Position numbers and translations under genes: made by a program. A stretch of 14,648 nucleotides of DNA, taken from the NCBI GenBank assembly GCA_964358205.1, contig CAYHNZ010000020.1:1-14648 (forward strand). Reading direction: 5' to 3'. A model generated the notes under the pieces. The model had not been told where the DNA came from. It saw nothing but the letters and a program-made list of their open reading frames with translations, and made no database searches. Position 1 is the stretch's first letter; the number at the start of each line of letters is the position of its first letter. This document shows positions 6,387 through 11,477 of this stretch, piece after piece. The stretch comes from JANLIQ01 sp964358205. Its GTDB lineage: Bacteria > Patescibacteriota > UBA1384 > 2-12-FULL-50-11.

Positions 6387-7505
6387 ATGTTTAAACGATT
6401 CCTATCGCTACCAATCGACTGGATTATGTTGATCGTGCCACTAATCCTGACTGTTACCGGCATTATTACGATTTACACCATCACCTTCGCTCAAGACAAA
6501 GCCAGTCTAGCCAGCTCGCAGATTTGGTTTGCGCTCATTGGTTTGGTGGCGATGGTGGTGATAATGTTTTCCGACTACCGCTGGTTCAAATCGGTGGCTG
6601 GCTGGCTCTATTTTTTCGGCATTCTTTTACTAGTATTACTGATACCGCCGATAGCCGCCCAAATTCCGTTTGCCCTTAAGGTGTTCGGCTCTTACCGCTG
6701 GCTAGATTTAGGATTCTTCCAGCTCCAACCGGGCGAAATCTTTAAGTTAATTGCAGCCCTCTTTAGCGCCAAGATACTCTGTCAGCACATCGGTTTAATT
6801 GACTGGAAAAAAACAGCCGTCTTCATCTTATTGGCGGCGGTGCCCACAAGTCTGATCTTACTTCAGCCAGACCTCGGTACCGCCTCGGTTGTATTGACTG
6901 TTTTCGTGGCCGCATTCCTAGCGGCGCGACCATCGGGGCGAATTGTACTAACACTTCTGGCGATGATACTAATTGTGACACCGATAGTTTGGATCAATCT
7001 CAAGCCTTATCAAAAACAACGAATAGAGACTTTTATCCACCCGTCCTCCTGTGACCCCAAAAAGGAGTGTTACAATATTAACCAATCGATAATTGCCATC
7101 GGTTCAGGTGGCTTGACTGGTAGGGGATTTGGCCAGGGATCACAAACAGTTCTGAATTTTCTGCCGGTTGCCCACACCGATTTTATCTATTCTGGTTTTG
7201 CTGAAGCAACCGGTTTTATAGGTTCGCTAGCCCTAATATTCCTCTATGTGGTCTTGATCCACCGAGCTTTAACCATCGCCTCCATTTCAACTGATAAATT
7301 TGGCCAACTCTTGGCGATCATTATTGCCGTTCGCTTTTTGTTTCAAATCACCGTTCACCTAGGAATGAATATGGGGTTATTACCGGTTACCGGCATTCCA
7401 CTGCCGTTTATGTCCTACGGCGGCACCTCGCTCATTACCGACTTAATGTCAGTCGGTATGTTGCAAAGTATTTATATCAGACATAGCCGAGGCGTCTTTC
7501 ACTAA
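6387..7505 (+). CDS. rodA: SEDS-family peptidoglycan glycosyltransferase (RodA/FtsW)
   Basis: This 372-residue polytopic protein with about ten membrane segments polymerises lipid II into glycan strands together with a class B PBP. The family motifs appear in order: GSYRWLDLG (101-109), QPGEIFKL (114-121), QPDLGTA (160-166), GGLTGRGFGQGSQ (241-253), HTDFIY (263-268) and GLLPVTGIPLPFMSYGGTS (330-348). Asp265 in HTDF is the probable catalytic residue. RodA is preferred over FtsW because of the short N terminus, but the split is not certain. Oddities: the extracytoplasmic loop reads FIHPSSCDPKKECYNINQS, with Cys222 and Cys228 close together and His where an Asp or Asn often sits, and LPVAHTDF replaces the usual LPExHTDF. 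No PBP partner or MreBCD lies nearby. Confidence 0.93.
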   Translation: MFKRFLSLPIDWIMLIVPLILTVTGIITIYTITFAQDKASLASSQIWFALIGLVAMVVIMFSDYRWFKSVAGWLYFFGILLLVLLIPPIAAQIPFALKVFGSYRWLDLGFFQLQPGEIFKLIAALFSAKILCQHIGLIDWKKTAVFILLAAVPTSLILLQPDLGTASVVLTVFVAAFLAARPSGRIVLTLLAMILIVTPIVWINLKPYQKQRIETFIHPSSCDPKKECYNINQSIIAIGSGGLTGRGFGQGSQTVLNFLPVAHTDFIYSGFAEATGFIGSLALIFLYVVLIHRALTIASISTDKFGQLLAIIIAVRFLFQITVHLGMNMGLLPVTGIPLPFMSYGGTSLITDLMSVGMLQSIYIRHSRGVFH

Positions 7506-7520
7506 GAGCCTGAAAAAGAG

Positions 7521-7549
7521 TTGACCCCACCAGGGAAACGAGTTATGAT
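7521..7549 (+). promoter_or_regulatory. Sigma-70-type promoter of the rplU-secE-nusG operon
   Basis: TTGACC (7521-7526) and TATGAT (7544-7549) are separated by exactly 17 bases. Initiation would be near 7556, leaving a leader of about 16 bases before the rplU ATG with no Shine-Dalgarno sequence. Confidence 0.78.
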
Positions 7550-7571
7550 AACTTCTGTTAATATTGATTAA

Positions 7572-7952
7572 ATGGATTCAAAAATAGCGATCATCGAATT
7601 AGGCGGTAAACAGCACCTCGTTAAAGAGGGGGTATTGATAGTGGTTAATAAATTAGTTACTCCCCAAGGAGAGTCGTTACCGCTGATCAACATTCTTAAC
7701 GGTGAAGCGGTCGTTGCTAAGGTTGTTTCCCATCAACTCGGTAAAAAGATTCACGGGCTAAAGTTTAAGGCTAAAACTCGCTATCTCAAGCGTTACGGCC
7801 ATCGTCAGTCAGAAACCACAGTTGAAGTTGTCTCGATCGGTGGCAAGCCAGCCGCTGTTGCCCCAGCGCCATCAACCAAAAAACCAGTCTCGAAAAAGCC
7901 GGAAGCCAAAAAAACCTTGGTCGCTAAAACCAAAGAAGTCATCAATGGTTAA
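7572..7952 (+). CDS. rplU: 50S ribosomal protein bL21
   Basis: This 126-residue protein has the bL21 signature: IAIIELGGKQHLVKEG at the N terminus, then VVSHQLGKKIHGLKFKAKTRYLKRYGHRQSETTVEV, which carries the YxxxxGHRQ motif. It binds 23S rRNA in the large subunit. The core ends near residue 93. Beyond it is a tail of about 33 residues rich in Ala, Pro and Lys (STKKPVSKKPEAKK), longer than the roughly 103-residue norm. Usually rplU is followed by rpmA, but here it overlaps secE by eight bases, so the two are likely translationally coupled. It is driven by the promoter at 7521-7549 and starts with no visible Shine-Dalgarno site. Confidence 0.94.
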   Translation: MDSKIAIIELGGKQHLVKEGVLIVVNKLVTPQGESLPLINILNGEAVVAKVVSHQLGKKIHGLKFKAKTRYLKRYGHRQSETTVEVVSIGGKPAAVAPAPSTKKPVSKKPEAKKTLVAKTKEVING

Positions 7953-8145
7953 ATTTAAGTTGCCGATATTTTCCTTTTTTCACTCGGTAGTCGACGAAGG
8001 CAAGAAAGTCGTTTGGCCTGACCGACAGCTGGTTGTTCGACATACCGTTATGGTAATTATTTCAGTTGCATTAGCGACACTAATTTTTGCCTCGATCGAT
8101 TTAGGCTTACAAAAATTAGTTGTCTTAGCGATTAGTCGCCAATAA
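7945..8145 (+). CDS. secE: Preprotein translocase subunit SecE
   Basis: This 66-residue single-span protein stabilises SecY in the translocon. The amphipathic part VVDEGKKVVWPDRQLVVRHT carries the KVxWP motif typical of SecE. One membrane helix follows (VMVIISVALATLIFASIDL), with the conserved Asp and hydrophobic end (DLGLQKLV). The ATG at 7945 lies inside the last codons of rplU in another frame; a frame open further upstream is only the shadow of rplU. It precedes nusG, the nearly universal order in bacteria. It is the short one-helix form and not the three-helix E. coli type. Confidence 0.92.
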   Translation: MVKFKLPIFSFFHSVVDEGKKVVWPDRQLVVRHTVMVIISVALATLIFASIDLGLQKLVVLAISRQ

Positions 8146-8155
8146 TTATAGATTG

Positions 8156-8770
8156 ATGATTCTCGATAACTCCCAAGATATAATGCCTGAAGACCAAGAT
8201 AAAAATATTAAGACCGGGGAATCAACGGCTACTAATCGTCAGGCCGGGACGGCTGGCTGGTACGTTATTCATACCTACGCCGGTTATGAAGACCAGGTAG
8301 CAGAGAACATTCTTCAGCGTGCCGCCAACTTAAAACTACTGGATTATATTTTTGAGGTAATTGTGCCAAAAGAAAAGCAAGTCGAGATTAAAAATGGTAA
8401 ACGCAAAACCATTGAAAAGCGTAGTTACCCAGGGTATGTTTTTGTGCGGATGGTTGTTACCGATGAGTCGTGGTATGTTGTCCGCAATACACCGAGCGTG
8501 ACCGGTTTCTTAGGCTCCGGTGTCCGACCAACAGCCATTCCCGAATCTGAAGTGGCCCAGATCAAAGCTCGAATGGAACGCGACGAACCAGAGCACACGG
8601 TCGATCTAAAGCTCGACGACTTGGTTCGTATTTCTGACGGGCCGTTAAAGGGCTACGAAGGAAAAATTACCGACGTTGACCCGATCAAGGGTAAAATCAA
8701 GGTATCGGTGTCGATGTTTGGCCGCGAAACCCCAGTTAATTTAGATTTTTTACAAGTGAAGAAAATATGA
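8156..8770 (+). CDS. nusG: Transcription termination/antitermination protein NusG
   Basis: This 204-residue NusG binds the RNA polymerase clamp through its NGN domain and contacts ribosome or Rho through its KOW domain. The NGN domain runs from about residue 34 (GWYVIHTYAGYEDQVAENI) and includes the core strand KRSYPGYVFVRM and the NTPSVTGFLG loop. The KOW domain (about 150-204) contains DLVRISDGPLKGYEGKITDV. The first 33 residues are acidic and polar and not part of the fold. The ATG at 8156 is chosen, but ATG 8183 (MPEDQDKN) is also possible, and a TTG at 8153 directly precedes. It lies ten bases downstream of secE in the same operon. The following gap to rplK is filled by repeats, and rplK has its own strong ribosome binding site. 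Confidence 0.95.
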   Translation: MILDNSQDIMPEDQDKNIKTGESTATNRQAGTAGWYVIHTYAGYEDQVAENILQRAANLKLLDYIFEVIVPKEKQVEIKNGKRKTIEKRSYPGYVFVRMVVTDESWYVVRNTPSVTGFLGSGVRPTAIPESEVAQIKARMERDEPEHTVDLKLDDLVRISDGPLKGYEGKITDVDPIKGKIKVSVSMFGRETPVNLDFLQVKKI

Positions 8771-8775
8771 TGAAA

Positions 8776-8875
8776 AGTTATCAGTTATCAGTTATCAGTT
8801 ATCAGTTAGTTTCCAGTTTTTCAGTTATCAAGTTTGAAAACTGCTCCATTGAAAATTTATTGAAAATTGAAAACT
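8776..8875 (+). repeat. CAGTTAT heptamer tandem repeat and inverted words before rplK
   Basis: AGTTATC is repeated 4.7 times in perfect tandem (8776-8808). Then come CAGTTTTTCAGTTATC words and a right part with TTGAAAACTG and ATTGAAAATT words that can pair back to CAGTTTTTC. A GGAGG ribosome binding site for rplK follows at 8896-8900. The heptamer resembles the CAGCAAT unit at 3886-3906 (shared form CAGYWAT). Confidence 0.88.
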
Positions 8876-8909
8876 GTAAATTGAAAATTAAATCCGGAGG
8901 AATTTACTG

Positions 8910-9335
8910 ATGGCTAAAAAAATTAAAACGATTGTTAAGTTACAGGCTCCGGCTGGTAAAGCCACTCCGGCACCGCCAGTTGGTACCGCTCTTGGTCCTC
9001 ACGGCATCGCCTTGATGGATTTTGTCACCCAGTTCAACGAACTGACTCGTCCGATGGGCGACACAGTCGTGCCGGTGGAAGTAACGATTTATGAAGATCG
9101 AACTTTCAGCTTCATCACTAAGACTCCGCCAGCCGCTAATCAGCTCCTAAAGGCGGCCGGTTTAGAGAAGGGCTCGCAGACACCAAAGAAAGAAAAAGTC
9201 GGTAAAGTTACCCGCGATCAAATCCGAGCTATCGCCGAAAACAAGATGGACGATCTCAACGCCCGAACGATCGAGCAAGCGATGAAGATTATCGAAGGCA
9301 CCGCCCGTAGTATGGGCATCGAAGTCGAAAAGTAA
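8910..9335 (+). CDS. rplK: 50S ribosomal protein uL11
   Basis: This 141-residue protein is full length for uL11, which binds the GTPase-associated centre of 23S rRNA and is needed for stringent-response and factor functions. The N-terminal domain shows KLQAPAGKATPAPPVGTALGPHGI, with the conserved prolines and glycines. The C-terminal rRNA-binding domain shows TPPAANQLLKAAG, GKVTRDQIRAIAENK and DLNARTIEQAMKIIEGTARSMGI. GGAGG nine bases before the ATG is one of the few good ribosome binding sites here. Odd: the motif usually read KMPDLNA is KMDDLNA, whereas a second copy of the gene end at 9788-9883 has KMPDLNA. rplA, normally next, is absent; a reverse-strand cassette follows instead. Confidence 0.96.
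   Translation: MAKKIKTIVKLQAPAGKATPAPPVGTALGPHGIALMDFVTQFNELTRPMGDTVVPVEVTIYEDRTFSFITKTPPAANQLLKAAGLEKGSQTPKKEKVGKVTRDQIRAIAENKMDDLNARTIEQAMKIIEGTARSMGIEVEK
9240..9335 (+). repeat. Direct repeat, proximal copy (rplK 3' end)
   Basis: These 96 bases, the last 32 codons of rplK including the stop, recur exactly 548 bases downstream (9788-9883). There are 16 mismatches by hand count and no gaps. Nine of the eleven changed sense codons are synonymous. Confidence 0.93.
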
Positions 9336-9336
9336 C

Positions 9337-9356
9337 AAAAAAGACCGTACTCGGTC
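9337..9356 (-). terminator. Rho-independent terminator of the minus-strand cassette gene
   Basis: Read on the minus strand, GACCG (9356-9352) and CGGTC (9347-9343) form a stem around AGTA, followed directly by six T (9342-9337). It starts right after the rplK stop. On the plus strand it lacks a T run, so it clearly serves the cassette gene. Confidence 0.85.
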
Positions 9357-9388
9357 AGCGAGCTGCCTAAGCGGCAGCGAGGAAGATA

Positions 9389-9715
9389 CTAGGTGGGGAG
9401 TAGGGCTAATTGCTCACCAGCGAACACGCTCAGCATCGATGCTAGGTTGTTAAGACTATCGCCAATCACCTCAGGATCTTCCAAAGAAGTGGTCGCCAAT
9501 ACAATGAGATGGAATTGTTTGTATTTCTCAGCAAGCACCGTCGCGATTGCCAAAAAGGTGTCCTCGTCCCATTCCTTGACCGCCCATAGCCTCTTACTGA
9601 AATTTTCCGTGAAGGTAGCGGCGATACTCGTTTTGTGAATGTCAACTCTCAGGCCGAAGTTTCCATTCTCATCTTCATAGATTTCGATATTGTTGCCGAT
9701 TTTTCTAATGAACAT
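9389..9715 (-). CDS. Hypothetical protein, 108 aa, cassette gene
   Basis: I do not recognise this protein. It begins MFIRKIGNNIEIYEDENG with strand-like segments (NFGLRVDIHKTSIAATF), then a helix-rich middle (EDTFLAIATVLAEKYKQFHLIVLAT) and a C-terminal part SLNNLASMLSVFAGEQLALLPT. It has no cysteine, signal peptide or membrane helix, and it is mildly acidic, so it is probably a small soluble alpha/beta protein. Expression signals are complete: a consensus promoter, GGAG eight bases before the ATG, and a terminator. This makes it a genuine gene and not a chance frame. Its position inside a cassette at the rplK end suggests an accessory role. A defence, antitoxin or immunity function can be imagined but nothing in the sequence shows it. 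Confidence 0.8.
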   Translation of the reverse strand: MFIRKIGNNIEIYEDENGNFGLRVDIHKTSIAATFTENFSKRLWAVKEWDEDTFLAIATVLAEKYKQFHLIVLATTSLEDPEVIGDSLNNLASMLSVFAGEQLALLPT

Positions 9716-9743
9716 TATTCTATTCTCCGAAACTAACTGCTAA

Positions 9744-9772
9744 ATGCTACCATAAAAAAAGTCAATTGTCAA
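9744..9772 (-). promoter_or_regulatory. Promoter of the minus-strand cassette gene
   Basis: On the minus strand a perfect TTGACA (9772-9767) and TAGCAT (9749-9744) are spaced by 17 bases, with a T7 run in the spacer. It lies about 28 bases before the ATG. Confidence 0.82.
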
Positions 9773-9787
9773 GACAAAAGGGGCTAA

Positions 9788-9883
9788 AACAAAATGCCGG
9801 ATTTGAACGCCCGCACAATCGAGCAAGCGATGAAAATCATCGAAGGCACCGCCCGCTCTATGGGCATTGAAGTCGAAAGGTAG
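9788..9883 (+). pseudogene. rplK: Detached second copy of the rplK 3' end
   Basis: This reads NKMPDLNARTIEQAMKIIEGTARSMGIEVER and a TAG stop, preceded in frame by TAA (9785-9787). It cannot be part of a full uL11. Compared with the intact rplK end it has nine synonymous codon changes and two replacements (Pro for Asp, Arg for Lys). Pro is the usual family residue in KMPDLNA, so this copy may be the original native end that was displaced by the cassette. The pattern shows that the two copies diverged while both were functional coding sequence. Confidence 0.88.
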
Positions 9884-9884
9884 A

Positions 9885-9912
9885 GAGGCCTCACGGTAAA
9901 CCGATCGGCCTC
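9885..9912 (+). terminator. Hairpin after the displaced rplK end
   Basis: GAGGCC (9885-9890) pairs with GGCCTC (9907-9912) around an inner CGG/CCG stem with a TAAA loop, followed by ATTTGGG. It may be the original rplK terminator but the T run is poor. Its distal half overlaps the edge of the 23S-like fragment on the other strand. Confidence 0.4.
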
Positions 9913-10140
9913 ATTTGGGACGTCTCTTCCCGCATTGTTGCGTTACCGGAAGTTATTCACCACGGTACGGTTTCCCGATTCGGAAATCCTCTGGCTCACT
10001 TTCCTGGTGTACTTCCCAGTACTTTGACCTTATTCAGGTTTTCGCCACCCACGTTTAGATGGGAGCAGTGACCACCTTGCGGTGGGTCGCCAGAAGCTTA
10101 TCGTAGCTTCCACGTCCTTCGTCGAAGAGAGTACCGAGGG
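9901..10140 (-). rRNA. Partial 23S rRNA fragment (5' domain), antisense to the operon
   Basis: Read on the minus strand this matches the 5' domain of 23S rRNA, about E. coli positions 31-185. CCCTCGGTACTCT..CGACGAAGGACGTGGAAGC..CGATAAGC (10140-10096) corresponds to the GATGAAGGACGTG..GCGATAAGC region. GGATTTCCGAATCGGGAAACC (9989-9969) corresponds to GATTTCCGAATGGGGAAACCC, and AATGAGGC (9915-9908) follows. The helix CTTCTGGC/GCCAGAGG that closes between the blocks is kept. It is enlarged to about 93 nt, against about 21 in E. coli, and has several internal hairpins (such as CCACC-GCAA-GGTGG). The rest of 23S is absent, so this is a fragment, possibly an rRNA-derived small RNA. There is no coding gene in 9884-10291. 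Confidence 0.82.
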
Positions 10141-10141
10141 G

Positions 10142-10150
10142 ATTATATCA
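10142..10150 (-). promoter_or_regulatory. Extended -10 element upstream of the 23S fragment
   Basis: The minus strand reads TGATATAAT, an extended -10 with a perfect TATAAT hexamer. Transcription would start within the first bases of the 23S-like fragment. No -35 is visible; the terminator at 10157-10185 occupies that place. Confidence 0.5.
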
Positions 10151-10156
10151 TAATCA

Positions 10157-10185
10157 GAAAAAGCCCCACCTTGCGGCGGAGCCTT
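10157..10185 (-). terminator. Rho-independent terminator, minus strand
   Basis: On the minus strand AAGGCTCCGCC and GGTGGGGCTT form a 10-bp stem with a GCAA loop, with T5 and CT following. No minus-strand gene precedes it, which suggests it moved here together with the 23S fragment. Confidence 0.75.
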
Positions 10186-10291
10186 TCCCTTAACCTCCCA
10201 AACGCTATCTACCTCCTGAAGAATTATGCGCGACCAATTATATGAGGCCGCGGGCGATGGCAATTTCGAAGTTTTGAAAATTTAACATAAA

Positions 10292-11395
10292 ATGGATGAG
10301 ATGTCAACACGAAATCGATGGTTTTTTGGGAGTAGCGTCGACGACATATTAGCGGTCTCGATGGTCGAGCCGCTCGGGCCGATTTCCTGGCAGAAACTTT
10401 ATACAAATTTCAAAAGCTTGAAAGAGGTTTTAGCGGCTAATACCGATCTTCTAATGAGAGCCGGTCTCAACGCCAACCAAGCCGATGCGCTGAAGAACCG
10501 GCCAAAATCGATCGACGCCGCCAAGCGTTTGCTAGCAAGTAAAAAAATCGAGATTCTGACAATCGATTCACCGGACTATCCCGCGCTACTGCAAGAGATT
10601 AACGATCCGCCCTTGTGGCTCTTTTGCCGCGGCAACCAAAAAGTTTTGGAGAACGTCTGCCTGACTGTCGTCGGTACTCGCAAACCATCCGCCTATGCAC
10701 TACTAGCGGCGGAGAAACTCCTGCCGGAAGAATTAATCAACCAGCTTAGTCTGGTGTCGGGCTTAGCCTACGGGGTTGACAAAAAAGTTCATCAGCTGGC
10801 TTTGAAATACAATGCGCCGACAATCGCTGTTCTAGCCGGCGGACTCGACTCGATCTATCCGGCCGATCACCATCGATTAGCTGAACAAATAATTGAGCAG
10901 GGCGGGTTGTTAATCACCGAGTATCCACCGCTATCGCGACCCCGCCCGGCCAAATTCCCAATTCGCAACCGAATTATCGCCGGATTATCAAAAGTCACCA
11001 TCGTTCTAGAAGCGGCGATTCGTTCTGGTTCGCTGACCACCGCTAAAGCGGCTCTCGATTACAATCGCGAAGTGATGGCGGTGCCAAGCGAAATCACTCG
11101 TCGAGGTACCGATGGCACTAATTTTCTCATCAAGCAGGGCGCGACTTTGCTCGACGACCCGCTCCAACTGTTCGAATTATACGGCCTTAAAACCAAGAAG
11201 GCAGTAGATAACCTTGACGCACCGGCCCATCAGCTTCTACACTTACTAGCCAAGGAAGCACTGGCTGTCGATCAAATCGCCGTCTTGACCAAGCAGCCGA
11301 TTCCAGAGATTCTAGGAATACTGACCGAGCTTGAACTGTTAGGACAAGTTTATCAGCCCCAACCCGGGTTCTATGAAGCAAAATCAAATAAATAA
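10292..11395 (+). CDS. dprA: DNA processing protein DprA (Smf)
   Basis: This 367-residue protein binds incoming single-stranded DNA and loads RecA during transformation. An N-terminal helical SAM/HhH-like region (about 15-70) is followed by the Rossmann-type DprA domain. Visible motifs are VVGTRKPS (126-133), SGLAYGVDKK (156-165), AVLAGGLDSIYPADHHRLAEQI (179-200), ITEYPP (208-213), KFPIRNRIIAGLS (221-233) and SGSLTTAKAALDYNREVMAVP (245-265). A C-terminal winged helix lies at about 308-360. The start at 10292 has no Shine-Dalgarno site; ATG 10301 is an alternative. It is intact and adjacent to topA, a frequent order in bacteria. With the pilin cluster this suggests, but does not prove, natural competence. 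Confidence 0.96.
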   Translation: MDEMSTRNRWFFGSSVDDILAVSMVEPLGPISWQKLYTNFKSLKEVLAANTDLLMRAGLNANQADALKNRPKSIDAAKRLLASKKIEILTIDSPDYPALLQEINDPPLWLFCRGNQKVLENVCLTVVGTRKPSAYALLAAEKLLPEELINQLSLVSGLAYGVDKKVHQLALKYNAPTIAVLAGGLDSIYPADHHRLAEQIIEQGGLLITEYPPLSRPRPAKFPIRNRIIAGLSKVTIVLEAAIRSGSLTTAKAALDYNREVMAVPSEITRRGTDGTNFLIKQGATLLDDPLQLFELYGLKTKKAVDNLDAPAHQLLHLLAKEALAVDQIAVLTKQPIPEILGILTELELLGQVYQPQPGFYEAKSNK

Positions 11396-11474
11396 CTAAA
11401 TTACGAAATAACTAAATTACTAAATGACAACATTCCAAAATTCAGTAATTCAGTAATTTTATAATTAAGTAATT
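11391..11474 (+). repeat. Iterated-word inverted repeat between dprA and topA
   Basis: The left arm (11391-11425) has AACTAAATTAC words, and the right arm (11439-11474) has TTCAGTAATT and TTAAGTAATT words complementary to it. The central part is almost the same as 2411-2463, so the same repeat occurs twice, 9 kb apart. It starts inside the stop codon of dprA and ends four bases before the topA ATG. Confidence 0.85.
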
Positions 11475-11477
11475 CCT

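Larger units (their letters stand above)
9336..9787 (-). mobile_element. Self-contained gene cassette inserted at the rplK 3' end
   Basis: Between the two rplK ends lies a complete minus-strand unit: a promoter (9744-9772), a ribosome binding site, a 108-codon gene (9389-9715) and a terminator (9337-9356). There is almost no spare DNA. A further hairpin, GCTGCC/GGCAGC (9362-9378), lies near the gene end. No transposase or integrase is encoded. Insertion with regeneration of the gene end is inferred from the flanking direct repeats. Strain-level recombination or a misassembly of two related strains are alternatives. Confidence 0.55.

Noticed and set aside
10030..10263. A 77-codon minus-strand frame overlapping the 23S-like fragment.
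   Set aside because: It lies over recognisable rRNA blocks, a terminator and a promoter-like element, and has no protein features.
10226..10285. A 19-codon frame (MRDQLYEAAGDGNFEVLKI) just before dprA that resembles the start of an ankyrin repeat.
   Set aside because: Too short, no ribosome binding site, and the resemblance rests on about 12 residues; it could be a relic but cannot be supported.
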